Below are positions 21,474 to 34,700 of a DNA stretch of 64,000 bases, in pieces (the first letter of the stretch is position 1; every line of letters starts with the position of its first letter). The notes beneath the pieces were generated by a model. It searched no databases and was not told where the DNA came from. It saw only the letters and a list, made by a program, of their open reading frames with translations. The DNA comes from Prinsepia uniflora. Lineage: Eukaryota > Streptophyta > Magnoliopsida > Rosales > Rosaceae. The stretch spans positions 33,564,693 through 33,628,692 of the forward strand of contig CM064875.1 in assembly GCA_032719365.1 (NCBI GenBank), read 5' to 3'. The position numbers and the translations under genes were made by a program.

Positions 21474-22199
21474 ATGGTGCTAAAGCTCAAGCTGTCTAGC
21501 CCAGTTAAGTTCTACGGCAACAGCCTCCCCCGCCCTCGGATCTACACCGACGTCAAATTCAACATGTACCGAGTCGATCCACCTGTCCCTGTCCTGGATC
21601 CGCTGCTCTCATGGGCGAATGAGGCCCACTGGTCCATGGGCGGCCTCAGCTTCCAGCGCCTCAGGCTCCAGGGCCGCATTGAAGGCAGCGTCGGCAAACT
21701 CCGCGTCCAGCGTGAGAAGTTCGAGAGGAAGAAGAACAAGATTACGAAATCCACAAATTGGTTGGCTTCGGACCAACCAAGTAGCAAGAGGGCTGCCTTC
21801 GATTTGCCTCCTCCAGCTCCGATGGTGACAAAGCGCCGGAGGCTGTTGGATCTTATGGATGAAGATGAAGACATTGAAGAAAATGAGGAAAATGTGGTCA
21901 AGGTTGTGGAGAGAAAGAGGCTTGTGAAGAAGCTAGCGGATGAATTTGATAAGGTGACCGTGGAGGCTGAAAGAAGCAAGAGTGTGAGCCCTTCCAACGG
22001 TTTGAAGTCTCGGCGTCGCAGATCTGAGGAAGATGAGACTGCAGAGACTGTTATGAAAATGGTAGAGAAGGTAAATAAGTTGAATTGCAAGGTCAAGAGT
22101 TTGAAGGCTAATAAATGCAAAGGAAAAGATAACAGACAGACTGCATCTGGTATTGTAAAGGGGGTTAGGATCTCTGCACGATTGGCATACCATACCTGA
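21474..22199 (+). CDS. Conserved-looking plant protein of unknown function, 241 aa, probably nuclear
   Basis: This is an uninterrupted 241-codon frame starting at the first ATG after the TATA-like box (context CAGCCATGG, a good plant start). Residues 8-80 form an ordered-looking block (SPVKFYGNSLPRPRIY, then LSWANEAHWSMGGLSFQRLR) that reads like a conserved domain. The rest is low complexity: a basic patch KRRR at 120-123, acidic residues 129-140, basic KSRRRR at 179-183, and a lysine-rich tail, with helical or coiled-coil potential around 185-215. The basic patches suggest nuclear location. I have the impression of similar plant proteins of unknown function but cannot assign a family or symbol. 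E2F-like sites in the promoter would fit a cell-cycle role. No transposon feature overlaps it. Confidence 0.85.
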   Translation: MVLKLKLSSPVKFYGNSLPRPRIYTDVKFNMYRVDPPVPVLDPLLSWANEAHWSMGGLSFQRLRLQGRIEGSVGKLRVQREKFERKKNKITKSTNWLASDQPSSKRAAFDLPPPAPMVTKRRRLLDLMDEDEDIEENEENVVKVVERKRLVKKLADEFDKVTVEAERSKSVSPSNGLKSRRRRSEEDETAETVMKMVEKVNKLNCKVKSLKANKCKGKDNRQTASGIVKGVRISARLAYHT

Positions 22200-23600
22200 A
22201 TGAGAAATTGATATTTCTTTACTTGGTATTTAGGTCGTAGTTTCTTGCATTTTTCAGATTCTTTTTCATTAAAAAATTATATATATAAATTGGTATGAGC
22301 TCAATTTTCATGTTTAGCTATTTTATATTTTTGTGGAAGAGAAATTTGATTATAACCGATTGGAAACGATTACATCACCAGTTAATAGTATCAAATTGCC
22401 GGTCAGTCAGTAGAGATGATCATAATTATTCATGGGTATGGTTATCTATGAGTATTGATGAAATGGATAAAAATTAGATATGCAAAAATTTACTTATTAT
22501 TTAATGGGTAAGGTGAGGGTTTATTCATGTGTATTAAAGGTATTTAATATCCATTAAATTCAAAGTATATATTTTATCAATTCTTTAAATTATATATGAA
22601 TTTTTAATATTTTTTTTTCTTTACTAATTTTTTTTTTCTTTCTATTATTATTATTATTATTTATTAGGTACTCTTATTTAAAATTTATTTATTTTAATTA
22701 AATATCAGTTGTTTTATTTTTCATCAAAAAAATTAAACATAAAAATATTACGAATTTATGTTAACATCAAAATTTTATTAAGAATTTAAATCATTTATTT
22801 TAAATGATTTAACACAAATAAAAAATGAACGTAAACTATATAAATTTTCAAGATTTCACAACCATAAAATAAATTAAAAGGAGTTTTATAAATTCTTAAA
22901 AATGGTTTATAATGAAATTTTTAACGAGTTTTGTTTTTCAGTTTTGAATTTCATTTCGACACTTTCTACTCCATTTAATTGGAAAGTTTTCGGAGTTCAA
23001 ATAATTTATTCACTAGCTTTAGTCAACTCGAAAATTTTTTATAATTAAGGATAGAAGGTAAATTGGTAGTTTAATAATTCTCACTTTAAATTTTAAGACG
23101 AGTTGTAATAAAAGCTCCAATAAAAATTAAGAGAATTTGAAAAAAAATGAAAAGAAAAAAAAATAAATGAAATTGAAAGGAAAAAATATTAGAAGTTAAA
23201 AACAAAATGTTGAAAACAAATGAAAAAATAAATAAATAAAAAGTAAAAGAAAAATAAATTGAAAGGAATAAAAAATTTGAAGTTAAAAGAAAATGAAACA
23301 CAAGGAAACAAAATTGAAAGGAGAAAATAAATGTAAAATGTTATGAGTACCCATTACCCAATAGGTAGTGTTTTGGTAAACTCTCAAAAATTGATAATGG
23401 GTATAAAACCCATTTGTACCCATGTAGGGTAAGGGTTTACCCACACCCTCAAAATAATTCATTTGACCATCCATACTCATCAGATTCCAATCTCTCCAAA
23501 CTATTACAGCCACCAAGTGCTTAGAAAACGAAGCGACCAAATGCACAGCCTAAGCCCTTAAAACGAACCAGCTCAAACCATGCCATTAGAGCGAGAATAT
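22200..23600. other. AT-rich intergenic DNA with A-rich tract
   Basis: No gene is visible. About 23137-23340 is a purine-rich, A-rich low-complexity tract. The segments near 22413-22560 and 23340-23476 look like related sequence in opposite orientation (both rich in GGGTA motifs), which might mark the ends of a ~1-kb foldback element. Confidence 0.45.
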
Positions 23601-23723
23601 CCACAACTAGCATAGATGGTGATGGTAGTGATTTTAAGATAAAATACGAGAATTGTTATGGATTAAATTGTAAAAAGTTTTTAAAATTAAAAATGAATAT
23701 TTGTGAACAGGGTGGATACTCTT

Positions 23724-23919
23724 GATAGATGCCTCAGATGCTACCCTAACCCTTTGCAGGAAAAAATTGACTACAATCTGAGAATCATTTTCTACCCCCA
23801 AACAAAGAAACCCAACTGCTAAGCATGTCCCCAACGCAACTCGAATGGCCAGAGCTTAAGCTTTGATTTAGGGTTTTGTCCAGCAACAACGCAGCTTAAA
23901 TGACCAGAGCCTCGGCTTC
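23724..23919 (-). pseudogene. RNase H-like fragment (LINE or RVT_3 type), broken
   Basis: On the minus strand the translation contains ALAIRVALGTCLAVGF followed by GVENDSQIVVNF, the pattern of the RNase H domain (RVT_3 type) found at the end of plant LINE pol proteins and in stand-alone relatives (E-A-x-A-x-x-x-A-L ... D-S-x-x-V-V). The expected first acidic stretch EAEAL is present upstream, but stop codons interrupt it and part looks duplicated. It is a remnant only. Confidence 0.5.
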
Positions 23920-23963
23920 GATTTGGGGTTTAGTTTAACAACACTTCCCATATTAGGCATACA

Positions 23964-24174
23964 TTTTTTTTTATCAAGCAAATAAGTATTTCATTAATAA
24001 GCAAACATTACACAGAATTGAAAATCCACTAACAAAAAAGCCTAGAAGGGACAAATATACACACAAACAACACTAGATATATGTGCATACAAATCTAATA
24101 ACATAAATTTAAACCAGCCCAAGAGTAATCCTAGAGCAAAACTATGGAAAGCCGAAATTCAAACCGCCGCCATT
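23964..24174 (-). other. 3' end of an unidentified poly(A)-tailed unit (LINE-like tail)
   Basis: Read on the minus strand it ends TTATTAATGAAATACTTATT then a run of nine A (23964-23972), typical of a plant LINE or retrocopy 3' end. Element B was inserted at 24174/24175, so the upstream part of this unit should continue at 34824 on the other side of B. Confidence 0.35.
24170..24174. repeat. Target site duplication of element B, left copy (CCATT)
   Basis: CCATT adjoins the LTR here and again at 34819-34823. Confidence 0.88.
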
Positions 24175-27100
24175 TGACAGGACCCACCCCGATTATCGCC
24201 TCGATAATCGGGAAGCATCCTGCTCCCGTCTGACAATCGAATCCAAAAGACCGGAAAACTAATTAATATTACAACACACCCATTGTCAGACCAGGGAGAT
24301 TAAACGATTACAATCGACTGGACGTCTAGTCCACAGTTTCACAGAGCATAAAATTACAAAACAAGTTAAAGAAACAAATCCTACTCTGTGAACTAACTAC
24401 TCCGCAACGGAAAACTTTATGCCTCCGCCTCTGCCTCGGCGCTAGCCCCCACGCTTGTACCACGACCTGAAGGGAATTTAAAACAACAAAGTGTGAGTGG
24501 ACCGAGACATAAGCTTTATAGGGAAGACAGTTTTTCCGAAATCGGGTTCGCCCTCCAGTTTTGTAACACGCATGCATAACCAAAAATTCAAATTTTGCAT
24601 ATTACACTTTTGAAAACTCTTTTTCCGAAACACATGGAAAACGTTACAAAGGATCACCATAATTCATGTAAAAACCATTTAATAATTTCAGGTTTCAGAA
24701 ACCGTCATTTTGAACGTTAATTGCACAAATCAAGTAAAACGTGAATCATTAACCACAATTATACCGTTGGATCCATCCGAGTCTTTAAACTCAACATTAG
24801 GCCTTCCCGGGATATCAACGAGTCTTTAAACTCAAAACATGATTAATAGGCCTCGGGGGGTATCATAATAATCGAGTCTTTAAACTCACGAGTCTTTAAA
24901 CTCAATTCGGGTCTTTAAACCCAATTTTCGGGCCCGCCCCCGTCATCAACGTACCGGGTCTTTAAACCCAAAACCAGATCCAACCATTAACCGGGTCTTT
25001 AACCCAAAACCGTTTTTACACATAATAAATCAGGATTCATCACAAGTCTTTTTCCAACATTATTCCAAAAACATTTCTCATCGTAACCGGACTCATGTCT
25101 GAATTCACATGCAAATTCCAACACACGCAATTTCCAGAAATTACTTCACAATGTGATCCAACATCATAAATCCGAAACATGCATATTCATATCCAGGTAC
25201 TTTATCAAAATCATCACGCATGCATAAGCGAAAATCGTAACCTCGAAATGCGTGAAATACGGTAAATATCTCGAAAAACGTGAAAACACGTAAAACCGAT
25301 ATAACATATCACCATCATAAAATCATATGTAAAACCATGAAATAAATAAGCAAAATAGTCATGCATGCCCAATTTAGGAAATCAAAAAGTCCACTCACGG
25401 TTTTAGGACGCGTCAATCGCGTCCCGCGCGCTCCTCCGTAGCTTCGGAAGTGTTCGGGCCTGTAAAAATGTACAAGAAGGGTTACAAACATCCTCAAATA
25501 GCTCGTAAGATTTTTCCCTAATTTCCCAGATTTTTCGGCAAAATAAACCTTAAGGACCTAAACTTCCGGGCTCCCGAGCTTATCCCGAACGACTCCCGAA
25601 CAACTCGAATCCAAAAGGGAAATTGTTAATTAGACTGAAAGGATTATTTCTCATGTTGGCCGTGATCGGAGTTGACGTCACACGCGCCGTCACGCGCCGC
25701 CCAAAGTGGCTGCGCGTGAAGGCCACGCGCCAAGCTACAGTGTCTTCTCCCTTACCCGAACAGCCTGCTAAACGGGTCTGATACCCGCGACTCAACCCGA
25801 TCAGTTAGCCCTCAATTCTCAATCAATTCTTCCCGTTTTCAATCCTATTATCTTCTCTAACCCATTTATTTTAGGTCTGCATCATTGGTTAACCTCGACT
25901 TATACTAAATCGACCCAACTCAAGCTCACAAAGTCGAACAAGTCGACCTCTGAAACTTACCCAAACTGACTCCATACTCAAATTAATTTCACCAGTAGCT
26001 TAAGGAAACTTATACGAACACACTGGTACAATCAATTTAGCTCGCTGTTACCTGGAAGTCGTCGTCCTCAGCACTGGTTTTCCCCTGAAACTGAGACTCA
26101 GGTTCCCGGCCAAACTGTCCTCCTCCTCCTTCAATTCTTGCACGGTTGTGCACGAAGTGACCCCAGAAGTCTAACACGGCCCTTGGTTTCGATCAACAGG
26201 CTCCAGAAATTGAATGGGATTTTTCCCTCCAACTGGTTCCTCCCTGTGCAGTGACTTGGGTTCTAGGGCCAACAGTGGTCGTCCTCACCCAAAACTTGCA
26301 CCAACATGATCCTTTCACTCCCAGAAGTCCTTCAATGTGTTTAGGTTTGTCTCTCAACCCGTAGAAGTCGAATTCAGAGCTTTCCCCCCAAAAACCCGAA
26401 AATGGGCCTTCACGGTTTCACTCACGGTTTCCTCTCAACTCAGCTCCTAAACTGAACCAAATGACCCAACTGAGTCCTCTCCTCACTCATTTACTCTGTC
26501 GATCGATTCAAACGGCCAGCAACCCGTGGGAGACCAACTGAGATTTTTGAAAATGTCTCCCACGCACACAGAAGCCATAGCCATTATTTAACCCAGCCCG
26601 TGCACTCAGTCTCTGCCCAGACACGCAGGGATGCTTCCCACAATCTCAAAATTCATAAACTAACCCCACTCACCAGTCCACTTAGCCATAAAAAATTGCA
26701 CGCACAAAGCTCCACGGCCGCACTCTGTTTTTCACGGTGGTGCTACAGTAACCGCCGTGAAAATGACCAAAATGCCCCTCTGTGCAATAATTACCAAATT
26801 GCCCTCCAGCTTCCGTAACCCATAACTCGGTCATCCGATGTCCGTTTCAAGCGTGCCGCTTGTCGTTGTACACAGGGCGTCGAGACGAACATAACGGTCT
26901 TCGAGTCAAATGCATATCAATTGTCAAACAAAAAGTCAACTTTTCCCCCTAATAACTCCCAATTACGGTAATGCCCCTGAACTTCCGAACATCATAACTT
27001 TCACCCTGTTCGTCCGAATCGAACGTGCCACCTTTCTATGAACTCGTGACGTCCCGAACTACGTCACGGTCATCACTCCACGTCTGTTCGACCTCCCAAT

Positions 27101-27199
27101 CAAAAGGTCAACAAATTGACCACACAAATCACAGGGTAAAAACGTCATTTTATTCAATATTTTACAATATTACATTTTCAGAACGTCCGGGGCGTTACA
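24175..27199 (-). repeat. 3' LTR of element B (3025 bp)
   Basis: On the minus strand it starts TGTAACGCCCCGGACG (27199) and ends GGGTCCTGTCA (24175). It carries the TGACG inverted repeat (27045-27068), TGACGTCA (25673-25680), a CGCG hairpin near 25715 and the short-inverted-repeat array (24779-25005), in which one unit has lost a base. Confidence 0.95.
24779..25005 (-). repeat. Array of short inverted repeats in 3' LTR of B
   Basis: Plus-strand units read GAGTCTTTAAACTC or GGGTCTTTAAACCC. The outermost unit (24993-25005) is shortened by one A compared with its counterpart in the 5' LTR (32611-32624). Confidence 0.85.
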
Positions 27200-27212
27200 A
27201 TCCTCCCCCCTT
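27200..27212 (-). other. Polypurine tract of element B
   Basis: The minus strand reads AAGGGGGGAGGAT just before the 3' LTR. It is the plus-strand primer site. Confidence 0.85.
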
Positions 27213-27233
27213 AAGAAATTTCGTCCCAAAATT

Positions 27234-30200
27234 TCAAGGAAACAAGTAGGGGAACTGCTCTCGCATCTGCGCCTCGGGTTCCCATGTGGCTTCCTCCACA
27301 TTCTGGTTCCTCCAGAGAACCTTTACCAGAGGAACGGTCTTCCGACGTAGCACTTTATCCTTTCGATCCAAAATCTGTATCGGCTGTTCCTCGAAGCTCA
27401 AATCATCACGAAGTTCAATGGGCTGTTCCTCTAGTACATGAGCTGTGTCGAACACGTATTTCCGCAACATCGACACATGAAAAACATCGTGGACCCTCGA
27501 AAACTCTGGCGGTAGTGCCAGCCGGTAGGCCACCGGGCCAATCCTCTCAGTAATCTCATATGGTCCAATATAGCGAGGGCTCAATTTCCCTCGCCTGCCG
27601 AATCTCACCACACCCTTCCAACGGGACAATTTCAGAAATACCCGATCTCCGACCGCAAACTCTAGATCTCGAATCCGATGGTCCACATAGCTCTTTTGTC
27701 TGTCCTGGGCTGCCTTGAGCCGATCCCTGATGAGTTTGACCTTCTCGGTCGTCAGTTCCACCAATTCGGATTTAGTCAGCTTCCTTTCACCCACGTCCAT
27801 CCAACACAACGGAGTTCTGCACTGCCGTCCGTACAAGGCTTTGTACGGAGCCATCCCAATGCTCGCCTGATAGCTGTTGTTGTAGGCAAATTCCATCAAG
27901 GCTAGATGTGACTCCCAAGTATCCTGAAATTGCAAAATGCAAGCTCGCATCATATCCTCCAATGTCTGGATGGTCCGCTCAGACTGGCCGTCAGTCTGAG
28001 GATGAAATGCAGTACTGAAACGAAGTTTCGTCCCAAATGCTTCCTGCAGACTCTGCCAAAATCGAGAAGTAAATCTTGGGTCTCGGTCAAAAACTATTGA
28101 TTCCGGAGTACCGTGCAAACGGATGATCTCGTCAATAAACAACTGGGCCAACTGTGTCATCCTGAAGTTCTCTCGCACTGGCAAGAAGTGAGCTGATTTC
28201 GTAAGCCTGTCCACAATCACCCAAACTCCATCGTGACCCCTGGGTGTCCTAGGAAGTCCAAACACAAAATCCATCGTCAAGTGATCCCATTTCCATTCCG
28301 GAATAGGTAGTGGTTGCAAGGCTCCATAAGGTCGTTGTCTCTCAGCCTTCACTTGCTGGCAAATCAGACACCTGCTGACAAACTCGGCAATCTCCCGTTT
28401 CATTCCCGGCCACCAGTAATGCTCTCGCAAGGTTCGATACATCTTGGTCCCACCAGGATGCATCGCGTAGGCCGAACTATGAGCTTCGTCCAAGATCTCC
28501 TTCTTTAGTGCCTCAACGTCGGGCACACACAACCGTCCTTCTTTTAGCAAAGCTCCATCCTCCCTGACTGTGAAATCTAGCCGCTCGCCGGCTTCCACTT
28601 CAATCCGAAGTACAGATGAGACAGGATCTTGAGATTGAACCTCAACGATCCGATCGACCAGAAGTGGTCTCACATGAAAATTAGCCAGCAAGACACCTTG
28701 GCCATCCAAACCCAAATCAATACTATTCTTACGGAGTTCAACCAAAAGTGGTAAATGAACCGTCCGTAGATGTGCTACAGAATGCGTTGACTTCCGGCTT
28801 AGAGCATCAGCCACCACATTGGCTTTTCCAGGGTGGTACTCAATCGTGCAATCATAATCCTTAATTAGCTCTAGCCACCGTCGCTGCCTCACATTTAACT
28901 CCTTCTGAGTGAACAAGTACTTCAGGCTTTTGTGATCCGTGAACATTCTGCAAGTCGCACCATACAGGTAATGTCTCCAAATTTTTAACGCATGCACGAC
29001 AGCAGCTAACTCCAAGTCATGCGTCGGATAATTGCGCTCATGCGGTTTCAACTGGCGCGAAGCATAGGCGATCACTTTCCCATGCTGCATTAGTACACAT
29101 CCCAAACCCTGTAAGGATGCATCACTGTACACCTCAAATTCCCCACTGTCGTCTGGAAGGGTCAGTATAGGAGCAGATGTCAACCTTTCCTTTAGCTCCC
29201 GAAAACTACGCTCACAATCGTCATCCCACTCAAACTTGACTCCCTTCCGCGTCAGTCGTGTCAACGGGGCAGCAATGGTAGAGAAACCCTCTACGAACCT
29301 CCTGTAGTAACCAGCCAAACCCAAGAAACTTCTGACTTCAGTGACGGTCCTCGGTTGTTCCCACTTCGCCACTGCCTCAATTTTCTGAGAATCCACACTT
29401 ATCCCGTCCGTTGAGATCACATGCCCCAAGAAACTCACGCTCGTCAACCAAAACTGACATTTGCTGAGCTTCGCATACAACTGGTTTTCCCTCAAAGTAC
29501 CCAGCACCATCCTTAAGTGCTCCTCGTGCGCTTCCGCACTCCTCGAGTAGACCAGGATATCGTCAATGAACACGATGACAAAGTGATCCAAGTAAGGATG
29601 CAACACTCGGTTCATCAAATCCATAAACGCTGCGGGTGTGTTGGTCAAACCAAACGGCACACAAGGAACTCATAATGACCATAACGGGTCCTAAAGGCTG
29701 TCTTGGGTACATCCTCATCCTTAACCCGCAATTGATGATACCCAGAACGTAGATCAATTTTGGAGAAGTACTGCGCTCCTCGCAGCTGATCGAACAAATC
29801 ATCGATCCGAGGCAACGGGTATTTGTTCCTGACAGTTACTTTATTCAGTTGCCTGTAATCGATGCAAAGTCTCAAACTCCCATCCTTTTTCTTCACAAAC
29901 AACACCGGGGCTCCCCAGGGGGATACACTCGGTCGAATAAACCCCATCTCAAGTAATTCTTGTAACTGCGCCTTCAGTTCCTTCAACTCGGCTGGCGCCA
30001 TACGATACGGAGTCTGAGAGATAGGTTGCGTACCTGGAACCAGATCAACAGTGAACTCGACATCTCGATGCGGTGGCAATCCCGGTAGATCCTCCGGAAA
30101 GACATCTGGAAACTCCCGTACTATCGGTATATCCTCCACCCTCAATGGTGCAGCTCGTGAATCCATCACCTGAGCTAAGTATCCCTGGCACCCTTTCCTC

Positions 30201-31693
30201 AACAACTTACTTGCCTTCTGGGCTGATATCACTCCGACAGGAGTGGCTCGCTGAATCCCCTGAAAAGTGGTTTCCGGTAATCCCGGGCTCCGAAAGGTAA
30301 CCTTCTTATCGACGCATTCGATAGAAGCATGATGGAGCGTCAACCAGTCCATTCCCAAAATGACATCAAAGTCGTGCAAGTCCAAGAGTATCAAGTCTGC
30401 CATCAGACCAACATCACCTACCATTACGGGACACTCCCGCAACACTTGATTTACCACAAATACATCTCCCGTGGGTGTACTCACACCCAAGTCACAGTCC
30501 AAGGCGGACACCTCTCTACCCGCCAACAACTCACAGTCCCGTGAAATAAATGAATGAGTAGCTCCGGGATCAATTAAAGCACAAACATCATGCCCAAAGA
30601 TCGTGAGTGTACCTGCCACAACACCAGGTGCTGCCCTGGCCTCCTGCTGCGTAACAGCAAAAACTCGGGCCTGTGGTCTAGCTGCTCGCCCACGGCCCCA
30701 GCCCCTCTGTCCATTAGCCGCTCCAGTACCACCTCCGCGAGTGCTCCCAGTCCCAGAAACTGCAGCTGTGCTCCGTCCCTGCTCTGCTCCACCCCGACCT
30801 GCGCCACCACCCTGTGGCAAAGATGGACAGTCCCTCCGATAGTGGCCCCGCTCGCCACAGAAGAAACAGATGACACTGGAAGCATCTCGAACAAAACCAC
30901 CACCCTGTCGTCCCGTGGAAGCAACAGAAGTCGCGCTCGCTTGCGGAGCAGTCTGCGCCCTAGGCGCTCGGAATCCGGAACCCTGATAGTTACCAGGCCT
31001 GCCATAACGATCATTGCCTGCGGATGAGGCTCCATTATAACGTCCCTTCTTCGGGGCTCTCTGACCATACGATCCAGGATATGAACGCTCGCAACGTTGT
31101 CCACCACCAGAATACTGTGGACGTGTCGGGAGACTAGCCTCAACCCGCACCGCGGCATCAGACAACTCCCTGAGAGTAGCAAAAGCTCCGGCCGTCACAA
31201 TGGCCCGTATCTCACCCCATAGGCCAAGCTCGAACCTACGGCATTTCTCAGCCTCAGTAGATACAAAGGTAGGAGCAAAACGAGCTAGCATCTGAAATTT
31301 CTGTTCATACTCAGCTACGGACATGCTCCCCTGCTAGAGCTGCAGAAACTCGGTCTCCTTAGCATCACGGAATGAACGGGGATAATGCTGGTCCAGAAAC
31401 CGTTCACGAAAGGTCTCCCAAGCCACTGTACGGGCATCCCAGCCCGACAACTCCAGAGTATACCACCACTCATAAGCAGAGCCATCAAGTAGAAATGTGG
31501 CCAACACCACACGCTCCTCAAGAGGACAGTGCATCACAGTAAAAATCCGCTCAATCCGAGAAATCCAACGGTGAGCATCCTCGGGATCTGCTCCACCACT
31601 AAACACCGTAGCCCCAAGACGCTGGGCTCGCTCGATCGAAGCGCTCTCGGCATCGCCATCAGGTCGTGGAGGGGGTTCGCGTCGCGGAGGCAT
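27234..31693 (-). pseudogene. gag-pol: gag-pol polyprotein of element B, one nonsense codon and one frameshift
   Basis: The start is the ATG at 31693-31691, equivalent to 9710 in element A. The span is 4460 bases, one less than A, which fits the single-base loss seen. The order is Gag, zinc knuckle CFFCGERGHYRRDC, protease DPGATHSF, reverse transcriptase (FIDD, 29559-29564), RNase H (YSDAS), integrase with an intact zinc site (second Cys codon 28359-28361) and D,D-35-E residues, and chromodomain-like C-terminus. Breaks: TAG at 31336-31334 in gag (A has CAA there; CAG is the likely parent), and loss of one A near 29662 in the reverse transcriptase just before the MPFG motif (GTGATGCC in A, GTGTGCC here). 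Apart from these two lesions the frame is open to its TGA at 27234-27236. Confidence 0.95.
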
Positions 31694-31778
31694 GGCCGGT
31701 CGTCCTTCTCTGAAAGAGGCATAAGTTAGTACAATAATCAAGGCACACCCGAGTGCCGGACACGAATCGTAGAACCAG

Positions 31779-31790
31779 GCTCTGATACCA
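31779..31790 (-). other. Primer-binding site of element B, initiator Met tRNA
   Basis: The minus strand reads TGGTATCAGAGC two bases inside the 5' LTR edge, identical to the site in A and C. Confidence 0.9.
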
Positions 31791-31792
31791 AA

Positions 31793-34700
31793 TGACAGGA
31801 CCCACCCCGATTATCGCCTCGATAATCGGGAAGCATCCTGCTCCCGTCTGACAATCGAATCCAAAAGACCGGAAAACTAATTAATATTACAACACACCCA
31901 TTGTCAGACCAGGGAGATTAAACGATTACAACCGACTGGACGTCTAGTCCACAGTTTCACAGAGCATAAAATTACAAAACAAGTTAAAGAAACAAATCCT
32001 ACTCTGTGAACTAACTACTCCGCAACGGAAAACTTTATGCCTCCGCCTCTGCCTCGGCGCTAGCCCCCACGCTTGTACCACGACCTGGAGGGAATTTAAA
32101 ACAACAAAGTGTGAGTGGACCGAGACATAAGCTTTATAGGGAAGACAGTTTTTCCGAAATCGGGTTCGCCCTCCAGTTTTGTAACACGCATGCATAACCA
32201 AAAATTCAAATTTTGCATATTACACTTTTGAAAACTCTTTTTCCGAAACACATGGAAAACGTTACAAAGGATCACCATAATTCATGTAAAACCCATTTAA
32301 TAATTTCAAGTTTCATAAATCGTCATTTTGAACGTTAATTTCACAAATCAAGTAAAACGTGAATCATTAACCACAATTATACCGTTGGATCCATCCGAGT
32401 CTTTAAACTCAACATTAGGCCTTCCAGGGATATCAACGAGTCTTTAAACTCAAAACATGATTAATAGGCCTCGGGGGGTATCATAATAATCGAGTCTTTA
32501 AACTCACGAGTCTTTAAACTCAATTCGGGTCTTTAAACCCAATTTTCGGGCCCGCCCCCGTCATCAACGTACCGGGTCTTTAAACCCAAAACCAGATCCA
32601 ACCATTAACCGGGTCTTTAAACCCAAAACCGTTTTTACACATAATAAATCAGGATTCATCACAAGTCTTTTTCCAACATTATTCCAAAAACATTTATCAT
32701 CGTAACCGGACTCATGTCCGAATTCACATGCAAATTCCGACACACGCAATTTCCAGAAATTACTTCACAATGTGATCCAACATCATAAATCCGAAACATG
32801 CATATTCATATCCAGGTACTTTATCAAAATCATCACGCATGCATAAGCGAAAATCGTAACCTCGAAATGCGTGAAATACGGTAAATATCTCGAAAAACGT
32901 GAAAACACGTAAAACCGATATAACATATCACCATCATAAAATCATATGTAAAACCATGAAATAAATAAGTAAAATAGTCATGCATGCCCAATTTAGGAAA
33001 TCAAAAAGTCCACTCACGGTTTTAGGACGCGTCAATCGCGTCCCGCGCGCTCCTCCGTAGCTTCGGAAGTGTCCGGGCCTGTAAAAATGTACAAGAAGGG
33101 TTACAAACATCCTCAAATAGCTCGTAAGATTTTTCCCTAATTTCCCGGATTTTTCGGCAAAATAAACCTTAAGGACCTAAACTTCCGGGCTCCCGAGCTT
33201 ATCCCGAACGACTCCCGAACAACTCGAATCCAAAAGGGAAATTGTTAATTAGACTGGAAGGATTATTTCTCATGTTGGCCGTGATCGGAGTTGACGTCAC
33301 ACGCGCCGTCACGCGCCGCCCAAAGTGGCTGCGCGTGGAGGCCACGCGCCAAGCTACAGTGTCTTCTCCCTTACCCAAACAGCCTGCTAAACGGGTCTGA
33401 TACCCGCGACTCAACCCGATCAGTTAGCCCTCAATTCTCAATCAATTCTTCCCGTTTTCAATCCTATTATCTTCTCTAACCCATTTATTTTAGGTCTGCA
33501 TCATTGGTTAACCTCGACTTATACTAAATCGACCCAACTCAAGCTCACACAGTCGAACAAGTCGACCTCTGAAACTTACCCAAACTGGCTCCATACTCAA
33601 ATTAATTTCACCAGTAGCTTAAGAAAACTTATACGAACACACTGGTACAATCAATTTAGCTCGCCGTTACCTGGAAGTCGTCGTCCTCAGCACTGGTTTT
33701 CCCCTGAAACTGAGACTCAGGTTCCCGGCCAAACTGTCCTCCTCCTCCTTCAATTCTTGCACGGTTGTGCACGAAGTGACCCCAGAAGTCTAACACGGCC
33801 CTTGGTTTCGATCAACAGGCTCCAGAAATTGAATGGGATTTTTCCCTCCAACTGGTTCCTCCCTGTGCAGTGACTTGGGTTCTAGGGCCAACAGTGGTCG
33901 TCCTCACCCAAAACTTGCACCAACATGATCCTTTCACTCCCAGAAGTCCTTCAATGTGTTTAGGTTTGTCTCTCAACAGGTAGAAGTCGAATTCAGAGCT
34001 TTCCCCCCAAAAACCCGAAAATGGTTCTTCACGGTTTCACTCACGGTTTCCTCTCAACTCAGCTCCTAAACTGAACCAAATGACCCAACTGAGTCCTCTC
34101 CTCACTCCTTTACTCTGTCAATCGATTCAAACGGCCAGCAACCCGTGGGAGACCAACTGAGATTTCTGAAAATGTCTCCCACGCACACAGAAGCCATAGC
34201 CATTATTTAACCCAGCCCGTGCACTCAGTCTCTGCCCAGACACGCAGGGATGCTTCCCACAATCTCAAAATTCATAAACTAACCCCACTCACCAGTCCAC
34301 TTAGCCATAAACAATTGCACGCACAAAGCTCCACGGCCGCACTCTGTTTTTCACGGTGGTGCTACAGTAACCGCCGTGAAAATGACCAAAATGCCCCTTT
34401 GTGCAATAATTACCAAATTGCCCTCCAGCTTCCGTAACCCATAACTCGGTCATCTGATGTCCGTTTCAAGCGTGCCGTCTGTCGTTGTACTCAGGGCGTC
34501 GAGACGAACATAACGGTCTTCGAGTCAAATGCATATCAATTGTCAAACAAAAAGTCAACTTTTCCCCCTAATAACGCCCAATTACGGTAATGCCCCTGAA
34601 CTTCCGAACATCATAACTTTCACCCTGTTCGTCCGAATCGAACGTGCCACCTGTCTATGAACTCGTGACGTCCCGAACTACGTCACGGTCATCACTCCAC

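Noticed and set aside
21542..22120. 192-codon antisense frame over the 241-aa gene
   Set aside because: The Leu/Ser-rich translation is a typical shadow of an acidic-basic coding strand; the sense frame has a TATA-like box and good start context.
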